Origin: Acanthosoma haemorrhoidale
Taxonomy: Eukaryota > Arthropoda > Insecta > Hemiptera > Acanthosomatidae
Reading direction: 5' to 3'
Assembly (NCBI GenBank): GCA_930367205.1
Contig: OV884014.1
Span: forward strand, 116,133,768 to 116,197,767
Length of the DNA stretch: 64,000 bases
Shown: positions 46,441-57,998 of the stretch, in pieces
How positions within the stretch are numbered: the stretch's first letter is position 1
Layout: every line of letters begins with the position of its first letter
The notes under the pieces: model-generated
Told to the model about the DNA's origin: nothing
Databases searched by the model: none
The model's input: only the letters and a program-made list of their open reading frames with translations
Made by a program: the position numbers and the translations under genes

Positions 46441-46744
46441 GTAATTATGATGTGTTAAAATAACATTCTTAACCTGCAATCATATTCGATTGCTGTTGTA
46501 GATCTACCTACTAATGTATACTATCCATTAATATACTATTGTTTGATGATCCCGAGGGGCGTACTCAAAGAAGTACGTGGCAATCATGTATGCCTGTGCT
46601 TTCAAAAAATTAGTTAAGGAATATACAACGATTAACCCCCCCCCCCCTCGAATGTATTCGTTTTTGTTAATATATAACTAAAGCGTCTTCCGATAGGGAC
46701 TTGCGAACTTTGACAGTTGATAGCGGCCATACTGTTGAAGCTGC
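46441..46744. other. Unassigned sequence with a 12-C run
   Basis: Twelve C at 46636-46647. The 5' end of the DD41D mariner may lie in the right part, but I find no clear terminal repeat. Confidence 0.4.
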
Positions 46745-47490
46745 ATCTGTCTAATTGGCTGCCATTTATTTAGTCTGTTTTGCCAAATCACCATGGATGA
46801 ATATAGCGTTCAACAACACGTGCAAACGATCAAATTGTTTTATCAATATGGGTGTTCTGTTATGGCAATGTTCCGTGCACTTCGCCCATTTTATGGTCGC
46901 CATAACCGTTCTACCGAGAGGACTATTCGCAGTGTGGTGGATACATTTGAGCCCACTGGTTCAGTAAACAATCAACCAACACCCGCACGTCGATGAAACG
47001 CAAGATCTGCCGAAAACATCGCAATTGATTACCAACTTCTTTTGGCCTGAATTGGATGATATGGACACCAACAACATGTGGTTTCAACAGGACGGCGCTA
47101 CGTGCCACACAGCTCATGTCACATTGGACATTCTGCACGAGCGATTTGAGGGCACGTGGAGGTGATGTGGACTGGCCACCGAGATCGTGCGATTTGACCC
47201 CGTTAGACTTTTTCTTGTGGGTTTTTGTTAAGTCGCAGGTCCATGCGAATAAGCCACAAATCACAGCGGTCCTCAAAGCCAACATAACCCATGCCATCGG
47301 TCAAATTCAGCCTGATTTATGCGCCAGAGTCATGGAAAATTGGGCATTTCGGATGCGATGTTATATTCCATACACAATGGCATCGATAGGCCTTTCAAAC
47401 GAATACAAATTTTCGATGATATCTCACACACACTTTATTTTATTTAAATTTAAAGACAGGAAGCGCTTAATGAATAACAGTATGTGATAT
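46745..47490 (+). mobile_element. DD41D mariner-like element, second deleted copy
   Basis: Starts with a good N-terminal reading frame from the ATG at 46793: MDEYSVQQHVQTIKLFYQYG, then MAMFRALRPFYGRHNRSTER and TGSVNNQPTPARR, a helix-turn-helix DNA-binding region. After a deletion, the catalytic part resumes in another frame: ELDDMDTNNMWFQQDGATCH (second Asp), a frameshift of about 11 bases, then DWPPRSCDLTPLDFFLWVF (third Asp) and QIQPDLCARVMENWAFRMR. The first Asp lies in the missing segment. The tail differs considerably from the 31-kb copy, so this is a separate lineage. Terminal inverted repeats are not recognisable. Confidence 0.83.
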
Positions 47491-48248
47491 ATTTGATGTA
47501 ATAATTGTTTAATGGGAAGGAGTGGCTCATCTTCTTAGTCGCGTCCTTAAAGAGCGTTCAAGGCCTCGAGGACACTGGGACAGTGAAAGTGTCTCCAGCG
47601 CGATCTTCCCCAAGGTCGGATAGATAGCACTAAGCACATAATTGCCTAGTAGCTGTAGTCATTTCTTTTTTTTACGCAATCCTACGTGAATAATTCTATT
47701 TAGCAATGAGCAAGCACGTGCCTTTCAAATGGTCAAAAGCCCGTTTCCTGCGAGTGCCTAGTAAATATTTGACATTTGATCAGTCAATTGCCTCGGAACA
47801 GATGTCTGTCTGTCTATTGGCAAGCTCCTGTCGAGATCAATTATTCAAATTTTGCTCGGCGGTCACATACTGGTTGTCATTTTTGTTTAAATCTGCCCAA
47901 TAAGGTCCGAAAACGGCGAAGGTCAAGAAATAAATACGAATAAAAAAATAAATATTTCACTACTAAAGAAATGTTCACTAAAATAAGTCTTTTATTATTG
48001 CTCTAAATGACACTAATTAATATATGTAATAATTATGCACTTTATCCTGGGACAATGTCCACAAAGAATAACAAAACATTTGAAATACGTATGTTTAAAT
48101 AAAAAAAAATCACACCGATTTGATTTGCTTATAACTAATAAAATTCCTATGTACAATATGTGGTGACTTCAATAAATTAACAGCAAACAAGCATACTGTC
48201 GAAACAAAATACACAAACGAATGGAGGCGAGCAATTGTAACTAGGAGC
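47491..48248. other. Unassigned AT-rich sequence
   Basis: No gene or repeat recognised. The open frame at 47706-47903 has no recognisable content. Confidence 0.4.
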
Positions 48249-48530
48249 GTAGAATTTATATTGACTCGAGTATGTCAATTGTTATTTCCTAAACAAATGT
48301 TCAAGCGTGAAACAAAGCGTACTTTTTTTGTACGGTGCCCCGCTATTTACCCACTTGACTCACAATACAGCCAAATGTCTCCAACATTTCCAGAATAGGA
48401 TCATACAAAAAGTGGTCCGACATACCTCTCTCGAGAGGTTGAAGAACGCCGACCTGCACTCGTTGCTTGGTGTGCCGTCGGTGGGTGGGTTCTTCCGCCG
48501 GAGACACATCAAGATTTTTGACTCGTAACA
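48249..48530 (+). mobile_element. Chimeric LINE-B copy 1 (novel 5' segment joined to RT tail)
   Basis: About 80 bases (GCGTAGAATTTATATTGACT to AGCGTACTTTTTTTG), absent from other LINE-B copies, are joined to the RT tail at GGTGCCCCGCTATTTACCC. The RT tail then reads LTHNTAKCLQHFQNRIIQKV and NADLHSLLGVPSVGGFFRR before stopping at an in-frame TAA. The copy is cut at about 48530. The same novel segment and join occur at 51155-51085 in reverse. Confidence 0.75.
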
Positions 48531-49640
48531 TGGAGCAAATAAAAAGTGGGGAATTATTACCAGCGCAGAAAATGTATATTGTAGGAATGGGAGAGTTCGC
48601 AATGAAACGAATATTGACGGAATAGATTCGGGAAGGTTCGCGGTACGCTTAAGAAAATTCAACCCTGTTGACCTGTCCAATTTTGTGCTATTGATTTGTA
48701 AACCTTGTGGCTCAGTGTCCGAGTCTGTATTATTGTCATAAGAGTTTTCCCACAGTGCAATTCGAAATAATTATTTTAATTTCAGGATACGGATTTTTTT
48801 TTTTTTCCAAGTCCTGTTATTGCGATTGGTGATGATAGAGTTGTAATGAACGCGACTGCGGAGCAGACGTGACTCCGGCTGGATGCCATTAGTTGACACC
48901 CGGTATCAGTTCTCTCCCCGATGGCTATCTACAGGGAACCACCTCTAATGGAGGAGGAAGGAAGCAGATATGAAGGGCGAGGGCACGACTCAGATCTACC
49001 CCATCTTATCTGTGCCCACGAGTTTGCACTTTCTCAACGTGACCTCTCTATCTGTCTGCCACTGCCATATATATATTAATCCCGCGATGGACATTCCTTC
49101 CCGTTGGTATCCTTCTTAATATTGGCAGTGGATAGTTCCGGATGCCTCCGCAGGACATGCCCACCTGGGAGGAAATCACGCTCATTTCCAAGTTTGATTT
49201 TACCAACCAGCTCCTCACACATCGTATTTATTTAACAGTCTAAGGAACACGTCAATTTCCAAAATGCGTTTACAAATAATCGTTGCTAAGGTATTTAGTC
49301 AACCTGATTTTTTTAGAAAATTTAAAAGATCTCTGTCCCCGCATGTCACTCCGGCCTCACCACCATCAGTGGGGGGGGGGGTATAAGGGGTGTCTCACCT
49401 CCTTCGGGTCGTGTGTCCCTAGTTTGGCATCAATCGTACCAGGTATTTCGGATTTTTGTTATTAATAGATTAGGCTGATTCATGTTTGTAAATAATTCTC
49501 TGTCGACGAACATTTTCTTGTGTACATCAAATCCATAATGTACGTTTATTCTTTTTCAACACCCCGACGGTTGTTGTACGGAGACCCTTATTTCCCAATT
49601 TTAAACCTGACATAATACAAGTAATACAATATAAGTAATA
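48531..49640. other. Unassigned sequence with an 11-G run
   Basis: GC-richer patch at about 48830-49180 without recognisable frames. Eleven G at 49371-49381. No gene called. Confidence 0.4.
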
Positions 49641-50125
49641 CATTTGTGGTCTTCTATATCTATATTTTAAACCTGATACATTTGTGGTCTTCTATATCTA
49701 TATTTTAAACCTGATACATTTGTGGTCTTCTATATCTATATTTTAAACCTGATACATTTGTGGTCTTCTATATCTATATTTTAGACATGATAAATTTGTG
49801 GTCTTCTATATCTATATTTTAAACCTGATACATTTGTGGTCTTCTATATCTATATTTTAAACATGATAAATTTGTGGTCTTCTATATCTATATTTTAAAC
49901 CTGATACATTTGTGGTCTTCTATATCTATATTTTAAACCTGATACATTTGTGGTCTTCTATATCTATATTTTAAACCTGATACATTTGTGGTCTTCTATA
50001 TCTATATTTTAAACATGATAAATTTGTGGTCTTCTATATCTATATTTTAAACATGATACATTTGTGGTCTTCTATATATATATTTTAAACATGATACACT
50101 TGTGGTCTTCTTTATCTATATTCTA
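49641..50125 (+). repeat. 38-bp minisatellite, about 13 units
   Basis: The core TTTGTGGTCTTCTATATCTA repeats every 38 bases from 49643 to about 50100. Two unit types alternate irregularly, one with AAACCTGATACATTTG and one with AAACATGATAAATTTG. The last two units are mixed or degraded. Confidence 0.95.
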
Positions 50126-50569
50126 ATATGAGATGGAACGATTTGAAAAAAAAAATTGGATTCGGGAAATTTTTATAATATTTACTTAATCGATCAACCA
50201 GAACTTATATGTATTAAGTATTATACGTATTTTTAACAACATTTTTTTTCTTTAACTGGCCTAATAAAATTGCTTTGCGTTGTATTAAGTAGACCATTCC
50301 TATTGTATTGCTTCCAAAATTTTATTTTTTGATGAGATATTTGTTGCTGTGTTTTAACCGCAATTAAAATAAATGAAGAAGTTTTTGAATAAACCTTTAA
50401 ATTTGAGATAGAATCACATACTTTTATTACTGATATCTATGGACATAGTACTAAGTATATAAGTAAATGGTCTTATGTTACATGGAATGCCTCTAGGCTA
50501 AAAACGAAACTAACACTGTTGTGATTATTTGTCTTCATTGAAGTACGCATTCTTTTTCACACTTTTTTT
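50126..50569. other. Unassigned AT-rich sequence
   Basis: No gene or repeat recognised. A T run of about 11 at 50560-50571 is the A tail of the next element in reverse. Confidence 0.4.
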
Positions 50570-51155
50570 TTTGGTTTTTAGCCCCTTTAAATTCACAGCT
50601 AATTATATGCAATTATAGATCCTCAGGCAAATCTATTTACAAATTATTTTTGTATTTTCTGCAGCATTGTTACATTATATACAGGTTTTATTATTTTATA
50701 AAAAATATATAATGAATAAACAAGTATAATGATACACATTATACGTGACTGGACTAAACTGCCTAATAAACGTGAAGGTGATGGGGCTCACCTTTTTGAT
50801 CAAACTTGAAACTAGCTTACATATTAATTCTTAACCTAATTTTTCCCCGACAGTCTGTTGCCATCGATGCGGGAGGGGTGGTGGGGTCATAGTGTTAAAC
50901 ACTGGGTTTGTTAGGCGCTGACCGTCTCCGGCGGATGACACCGACCGACGGCACACCAAACAACGGGTGCAGGTCAGCGTTCTTTGACCTCTCGAAAGAG
51001 GTATGTCGGACCACTTTTCGCATGATCCCATTCTGGAAATGTTGGAAACATTTGGCTGTATTGTGAGTCAAGTGGGTAAATAGCAGGGCACCGTGCGAAA
51101 AAAAGTACGCCTAGTTTCAGGCTTGAACGTTTGTTTAGGATTGACATACTCGGGT
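50570..51155 (-). mobile_element. Chimeric LINE-B copy 2 with full 3' UTR
   Basis: Minus-strand copy with A tail, complete 3' UTR (hallmark GGTGATGGGGCTCACC in plus at about 50777), and RT tail reading LTHNTAKCFQHFQNGIMRKV, NADLHPLFGVPSVGVIRR-like and LTNPVFNTMTPPPLPHRWQQ with TVGEKLG at the end. Upstream of GGTGCCCTGCTATTTACCC it carries the same 80-base novel segment as 48249-48330 instead of the usual RT codons. About 22 bases around the RHIKFFDS codons are missing. Confidence 0.82.
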
Positions 51156-51946
51156 CAATATAAATTCTACGCGAGTGACATAAATTCAAATTCAAGCGGG
51201 CGTGTTAACAACGCATTATGTTAATTTAGCCTAACAGACATCCGATGCCTATCATTTTTTGACAGGGTTCTCTGTCTGTTTCTGGCGCTTGTTTCTGTCA
51301 TAAATCATATACAACACATTTTTTTTTTTAAGGAATATGAAAAAAAAATACAGATGTTAATCTTGCTAAATAGCGTTGACAGAGGCCGTTTTGAAATAAT
51401 CCGCCCCACTTTCTAGCCGATATCCGACACAAAGCTGTAAACCAGATCAGATAAGGTTTTATGACTGCCCGAATGAGGGCTGCCTGTAATTTTTCACCAT
51501 TTGATAACGGAGTGTCACTTTTATCGCCCCTTAACGCTCACTGATTGCTCACTAAAATCTAATTTATGGATTCACAAAATTTGTCTTGTCTGTTTGTGCT
51601 ATGGTTTTTTACTCCTTCTTATTTAGTCTCCTAATCCGCTAATAATGATAGTAGATCCGATGAATCGCGTTTTAATTATTATTCTACCGACTAAACATAA
51701 ATATTTGATAAGATATTTGATATAAACTAATTATATTTTTTTTACCGGAAATTCTTAAGTTTTAAGTCTTCTTTCATTTAAAATGTAAATTTTCTCTATT
51801 TAGACTTAATTATAATTATTGTAAACTGTTATGTTCAGTTGCTATAGATATTCCAGCAAAAATAAATCCTCAAATTTCTCCTTTTAAATTTGTTATAATG
51901 TTGTGTGACTTATGAGTAATTACCACCCTTTATGACAACAGCAACA
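51156..51946. other. Unassigned AT-rich sequence
   Basis: No gene or repeat recognised. Confidence 0.4.
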
Positions 51947-52655
51947 ACTTTATTATGATAAAATTACAATCTGCATCATTGGGCAATAAGTAATTGTGAT
52001 AAATGATCTTATTCCTATCATATTTACAATTTTCATTCACTCGCTTATTCATACGGTATTTACAAACATCTCAGAAACCTCCCAGGTCTACATGGTCATA
52101 TATAGACTTCACTGGACAAGAGCCAGCGGAGACTGGCCAAAAGCGCGAGAGCCACAAACGCTCAGGACATGATTGGAGAAACTGATCATTGCCAGGACTC
52201 TCACTGTCACGTATTTATAGCAGGTCACGAGGCCACTGGCTTTTTAGTCTCCGATGAGGATTATAGGGATGAGTGGTGCAGTGCAATGACTGTGCTACGG
52301 GATTAGTGTGGCTGGATAGGTTACTATGGAATTTCATGAACTTGGAAGGGACGAGTTCGAGAATGTTAGGTATATTAAGATCGTGATGAAGGGTTTTGTT
52401 GCCGACGTAATAAGGGGCATTTACTATTGTTCTCAGGACTTATGATTGAAAGGATTGGATACGGTTGATGTTCGGCTTGTTTGCTGTCTCCCATAGCTCT
52501 ATTCCGTTTGTCCAGATTGGCTTAAGTATAATTTTGTAGATTAGTAATTTATTTTCGATTGATAGATGGGAGTTCGAAGTAGTCTGTACAGTTGTCCAAA
52601 GCGTCCGTTTAGTTCTTGTCTTTTCAGCCTCCTATATGGGTTCCAGATCAGCCGT
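51947..52655 (-). mobile_element. Jockey-A, longest minus-strand copy
   Basis: Extends from the AATAAAG terminus (51947-51957 in reverse, no A tail) through a 3' UTR with an internal deletion around the CGCTTCCTCTTTCGC segment, the ORF end, and RT-tail codons back to the LKRQELNR-like block (CTGAAAAGACAAGAACTAAA in reverse at about 52615-52630), ending at CGGCTGATCTGG-like sequence near 52655. The frame is broken in several places. Confidence 0.87.
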
Positions 52656-52664
52656 TTGAGATCC

Positions 52665-52775
52665 CAATATTATTTATAATTATTAAGAATGGCGTGTTCG
52701 GGACTGGAACCTTGGACCTCCCTAATATCTAGTCTGGGGCTAGAACTGAATCCTCTTTAGCCACATTGTGAAATG
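52665..52775 (-). mobile_element. Possible tRNA-derived SINE head
   Basis: On the minus strand, an A box TGGCTAAAGAG (52753-52763) and a B box GGTTCCAGTCC (52701-52711) lie 52 bases apart, start to start. This fits a tRNA with a variable arm or a SINE head. Both boxes match the polymerase III consensus well, with one mismatch in the B box. Only this copy is seen in the window and there is no clear cloverleaf, so chance is possible. Confidence 0.25.
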
Positions 52776-53455
52776 AAAAGGCTCATATTGCTCAGGGCCA
52801 ACTCTAGGCTCTAGGCTTTAAGGTACAGAAAACCTTAAAAATTGTATTTTAGCTGATATATTATTCAACCCGGGTAGTGATTCTATGATTCTATGGATTA
52901 TATATATATACAGTTTAGCTTGTTTTTATTGTTAACCTGTTCTAAACTAAAATAAATGAATGGTTTAAGGGAATAAAGACAATCAAAAGTCAGTTGTTGT
53001 TGGATGAGCAGATTAGTTGAATAGTCTTTATGTACGCTGGCAGAAACTGACGACATTTTCCGCCCTTCGTGTTTTAACAAAACCTTGACAGAGAAATCTG
53101 TGCTATACAATAAATTGTATTGGGATGCTCAAATTTAAAATTTAACCACTTGTATAGCCGTTATTGTAGTGCAGGTATTCAAGCAGTCGCAAGTCAGCTT
53201 CTCTCTTCCTGCTTACAACTAACAACATTTGTGGTCGATAATTGCGGTCTGAAGGGACAGGAAACAATATCACCGTTAGTTATTTAATATACAGTTATAA
53301 AAAGTTTGTGAAACAATACAAATACAATACTGAGTGAAGGGTGAGAGTAACATTAAATAAATAATGAGAATTGATTGGATTGGTAGACGTACATTATATC
53401 CGTGAATATTTTATGAATTATGTTAGCAGTTTTGGAAGGCCCCGCACCAAATTGG

Positions 53456-53489
<34 letters not shown>

Positions 53490-55375
53490 CTGATGAAGAC
53501 TACATAAAAATAACATGGGATATTTAAGAGAATTGGAAGCTCATTGAGGTTCTCATGGTTCGTGCGGGCCAACATCAGATAAATCAACTCCTTTCCGTTA
53601 TATGTCGGATAAAGCGATGCGAGTCATTGAAACATTTATTTACTAATTACAGCTATAAGTCATTATGTTGTATGGCTTATTGATTCGTTGTTAGTTGAAC
53701 TCAAAACGAATCATCATCTAAACAACTTAAAGGAAAACTTGTTGATGGAGATGTAATTTGATACCCTGTTGTTAAAAATTCATCTGAGCCCCAAATCATT
53801 TAAAAGTTTCGCCAGTTTTTAATTATCTTTTGATCAAGTAGTAGCCAAAGTGGTCTTTTGAAAAATCACTACATTTTTTTTGTTATTGAATTCAAAACAT
53901 TGTTTACACATTCTTATATAAAGTTTGTATCTTTGTCGCTATATTTTTAGCAGCTCAGATAATATTTTGGTTTGAATGAAACACTGAGATTAGACATAGT
54001 GAGCTTCAGTAATTCTAATTACTTTTAAAAGAGCCGTACTATTTGGTATTTTTGAGTTTATTTTATAGGACTTCTTGTTATATGGGATAGGTTGAATTGT
54101 CTCGTTGGCAGTCAGCTGTATATACACCTCGTGGCTGAGGCGTCCCTACGACGGTTGTTTTATTTACAAAATCCACTTTTGCTTCATCTTGATTTTTCCA
54201 TCTATATGCTCATGTTGTTTTCATCCCTTGCGAGAAATCTGGGTCAATCTGGTCATTGTCGTTTTTATCATGTTATATATTTTAATATATGTTAGTTTAG
54301 ACCGTACATTACATGCTGTAAAATAAATTAACACTAAAAATAAGAAGGTTTACGTAAGAGTAAGTCTGATTGTGCTCCAATCGTATGAGTACCTGTCTGG
54401 TAATATAAGAAAACTTTGTAACCATTATTTGACACAATTTGATAGATTGTACAATATGATACACGATTTGATACAAAATTTTTATTCCCTGGTCGTATAC
54501 TGTACAGTTGATCGTGAAAGACTCCATTAGAGAAGAGAAATGACATATGTAGAAACAGTTATGAAGTGACTGAACAGTAAACGACTGAGACTGTGTGTAT
54601 ACAGGAAGGAAGGTTCGCCCATACATCATGGCAAGGCCAGCGGGCCCACGCTCTGTGCCCAAGCATTCTGTCCTTACCATGGTGGCTAGGGTTTGTCATT
54701 GTCGGCTAGCTATCGGTGATTCAGCGGTGACCATATGGCCCTAGTCCGCCGATCTGACGGGCCTCGGGGTATGGAGTCGGTATAGGCACCTCGCAGTATT
54801 AAGTATGATGAGCCAAGTATTTACTAGCACCTCTGTAGGTCAGTCCTTCTCGTAATATCCTTATTGGATCTTACACAGGTGATAATGGAATTTACATTTC
54901 ATGAGACTCTCACTTGAGGAACGCCCACGTGAACAAATAAAATAGACACAAGTCACTGATACATTAATGCCTTTAAAAACATTTTGAATAACTCAAAATA
55001 CGTTTTAAAAAACTAAGGATTAATGCCTTAATATTTTTAAAACCATTATTATTAACAATAAGCACTGTTCTATTTTCGCTCCAGAAATTTTGACTTGGAA
55101 TCCAAAGAGGTTGAATCAGGAAAAAATTAAAATCCTATGTTAATTCTTTTTACTTTATTTGTTGTGCCACTCTACCTTTTCTCCGTTCCTGTTATATCCC
55201 GATGGAAACATTCCTCGTCTTCCCCTGAAGCTGCTCCTGGGTTGGGAGCAAAATAAGCCAGATGTGATTGTATATAGAATTGCTAATGACATACTGCTAC
55301 CCGGTGCTTCATAACAACAAACCAATTCTTCGGCTATTTGTTGTTAGAATCTGAATTAAGTATTTCCCCAAAAGG
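52776..55375. other. Unassigned AT-rich sequence with an (AT)n tract
   Basis: (AT)n of about 31 bases at 53458-53488. Frames at 52898-53110, 54092-54326 and 54309-54680 lack recognisable domains. No repeat family matched. This is the longest stretch here without an identifiable transposon. Confidence 0.4.
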
Positions 55376-55501
55376 TGTGATGTACTCCCCCATCACCTAA
55401 TCGTAAATCGTCTGGTTACAGTCTAACAAGTCAGTTCTGAATATTATCTCTTTCAAATACTCTCATGCAATAAAAGGAGCAAATTTTAATCATTATATAT
55501 A
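55376..55501 (+). mobile_element. LINE-like 3' tail (B3) flanking a mariner, arm 1
   Basis: Contains CCCCATCACCTAATC, TCGTCTGGTTACAGTCTA, CAGTTCTGAATATTATCTCT, CAATAAAAGGAGCAAATTTT and ATCATTATATATA. All of these recur in reverse at 61303-61435. The CCCCATCACC block resembles the LINE-B UTR hallmark, so this is probably the 3' end of a third subfamily. Confidence 0.55.
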
Positions 55502-56382
55502 TCAGGTTGCCAAGAAAGTGATTTCGGTTTGCACCAATAGATAGTAGCGTTATGTTTGTTTCGTTATTCTTTTGTCAATGTTACAATTTTTTTCTTTTGA
55601 GATTTGGCATTCGATACCTTTAGGTTGCTATAGAAAGAAATTCAATGTAATTTTGTTTACAACTGTCAGTTTTAAAATGGAGTGCAAAATGAGCATTTTC
55701 GACACATTTTGATTTTTTATTTTCATCAAGGAAAAAAAGCGGCTGAGGCTCACAAAGAGATATAAGTTAATGGTGTTGATTGTTTAACAGAACTCACGTG
55801 TCAGATATGGTTTAAAAAATTTAGTTCTGGAGATTTTTCACTGAAACATGACCAACGTTCTCGTCGACCCCCTGAAGTTGATGATGACAAAATGAAAGCC
55901 ATAATTGAATCGAAACGTCATATAACTGTGCGAGAGATTGCAAAACAGTTAAATCTATCACACACAACAATTTATAATCATATAAGATGTCTTGGACTTG
56001 TTAAAAAGCTCGATATTTGGGTTCGCGAGGCATCACACATCTTTAGCAACACGTACTAAACTATTGGAGCTTGGTTGGGAAGTGATGTCGTATCCTCCAG
56101 CCCCGACCTTGCACCATCGGATTGTCATTTATTTCGAAGTTTACAAAACTTCTGAAATGTTAAAAATTTCAGTGATAACGATGACCTCAAATCGCACTTG
56201 GTTGAGTTTTTGCTGGTAAGGACCAGAATTTCTAATAGGGCGCGATCATGAAGTTACCATAAAGATGGCAAAAGGTCATCGAACAGAATGGAAGATATTT
56301 GACTGATTAAAGTTCATTTTATGTATAGAAAAAATTTTTATTTCACACTAAAAAATGTAGATTACTTTCTTGCCAGCCTCAA
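55502..56382 (+). mobile_element. mariner-C, 881-bp deleted copy with both terminal repeats
   Basis: Flanked by TA on both sides (55500-55501 and 56383-56384), with inverted ends TCAGGTTGCCAAGAAAGT and ACTTTCTTGCCAGCCTCAA. The N-terminal half reads LTELTCQIWFKKFSSGDFSL, RRPPEVDDDKMKAIIESKRH, ITVREIAKQLNLSHTTIYNH (helix-turn-helix) and LGLVKKLDIWV. It then jumps to the ASHIFSNTY/ATRTKLLELGWEVMS region, with an extra loss of the HDNA codons, and on to frameshifted C-terminal codons. A full mariner is about 1.3 kb, so roughly a third is missing. Confidence 0.9.
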
Positions 56383-57914
56383 TAGATATTGAGAGTTTGG
56401 GTATCTAGTATAAATTCTTTTAGTATAAATACTGGAAAAAATTACACAGGTTTTTTTCTTACTAAATAACTTGGAGAATATCCGAGTTAGGAAATCTTGG
56501 AAATGATGCAGCCTTTTGTTTTTGCTAATGAAGTTTTCACAGATCAAATTTTCCAAAACGGTCACCCTTTCTGACTTCAGATTAATGTTTAGCCTCAATA
56601 TATCATGGAACGAGGTTTTTGATGAACGGTAGTGTAATTTTTTACATCGTCTATGTACTGAATAGATTGTTTTGAAATTAAACTAAATTTAAGAAATTAC
56701 GTAAATAGTGAATGCAGGAGATGGCCCGGTCGAAAGACGTGAATGATTCTTAAATAGCAGTGAGCTATCCTATTCGCTATTTTTCTTCAAAGCTACCTCA
56801 TTTTATTTCTTAGATCATCTTCATCACAATAAATAATAAATGACATAATAAATCTAATGACATCTTCATCACAATAAATAATAAATAAAATAATAAAATT
56901 GTAAATAACTGATATATTTAGAAAAAAATCTACATAACTCGCCTTGAAAGATATTAGGTAATTTTTTGTCAATAATTTCTTATAAACGAAAACATTTAAA
57001 ACTTGTATCTGTTGTATCAGCGTAATAAAAAATAATACCATGGTATAGTTAACGTAACTAACGTCATCATAGCGTTCATTCACCAAAACGCTTTTCGTCT
57101 CGCCTAGACCGTGGGCGAAATACTGCGGACGGCCTGGCCTGGTGGAACTGATGTGTTCTCGATCTGTTTTGTAACATTCGGTCGTGGCCACGAAGGCAAA
57201 ACAAAATGGAAAGAATTAGATACAGAGGGCCCGAACTAGCATCTGCCATGATCGGTCGGTGTTGTACCATCCGTGGAACAGTCTATTGTCTTCTAGGGCT
57301 CTTTGTCGGCGGGTCGGGTCTCCAAAAAGATAATTTTACTAGATCAATATGCCGTAAAATAAAATAAATAAATACAGTATTAGTAGAAGTATTAACAATT
57401 ATTTATTTTCAGAACTTGTTTTAACAAGGACCGGTTGAATAAAATGGTGTTGTTCGCAAATAATCCTCTATAAAATGAATACTCCATGTCTCCGAACGGC
57501 AATGGTATCGTGGGCCGACTCTGAGAGTGTACAGCGCCCACACATTGCTTGGCTTACTTGGAGTACTCACGATTTGATTATTTTTATATTTAGACCCTCA
57601 ATGGCTGTAGCACGTGCATGAATTTTCTTTTAAGAATCATCACAGCACGTAAGAACTAGGTAAGTTCATGTTTCATGTTGGCCAGATATTGGGTGGTAGA
57701 CAACTTACTTATCCTTCAGAGGAATACATAAAAGAGATAGCATCTATTGACGTATTCATAAGACAGCTGGGACTGTAGAAATATCCTCAGGATTGAAGTT
57801 AATGATTTCATTTTTTATCTGTTTTATTTCTTTATTTTTTTAAATATATATATATTTATTTTTTGTTCCTTTTTTTTTTAATTGTTTTGTTTGATTTTAC
57901 TTTTTTTTTCATAG
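56383..57914. other. Unassigned sequence upstream of a candidate exon
   Basis: Mostly AT-rich with a GC-richer patch at 57070-57310. It ends in a very pyrimidine-rich stretch (57828-57914) suitable as an intron 3' end. No other supported feature. Confidence 0.4.
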
Positions 57915-57998
57915 TGAAAGCGCGGTAAAGAAAACTGGAAAGTGTTTAGTTCGAATGGTTTCTGAAGATTTACAAATGGTGCGAGGAATGGATACCAA
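57915..57998 (+). CDS. Candidate internal host exon, 84 bp
   Basis: A long polypyrimidine tract ending TTTTTTTTTCATAG (57901-57914) is followed by 84 bases and then a good donor GTAAGC (57999-58004). Only one frame is open: it starts after one base (intron phase 2), reads ESAVKKTGKCLVRMVSEDLQ and then MVRGMDT, and leaves two bases at the end (phase 2 again). A symmetric phase-2 exon of exact codon length with mixed, non-AT codons looks like real coding sequence. I do not recognise the protein. An open frame of 28 codons alone is weak evidence, and no partner exons were found nearby. Confidence 0.35.

Noticed and set aside
53458..53488. (AT)n tract as a replication or regulatory element
   Set aside because: A short simple repeat in AT-rich DNA. 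Nothing else supports a function.
57592..57660. Second exon just upstream of the 57.9-kb candidate
   Set aside because: Acceptor TTTATATTTAG and donor GTAAGT are present, but every frame either contains a stop or has a phase incompatible with the downstream candidate.
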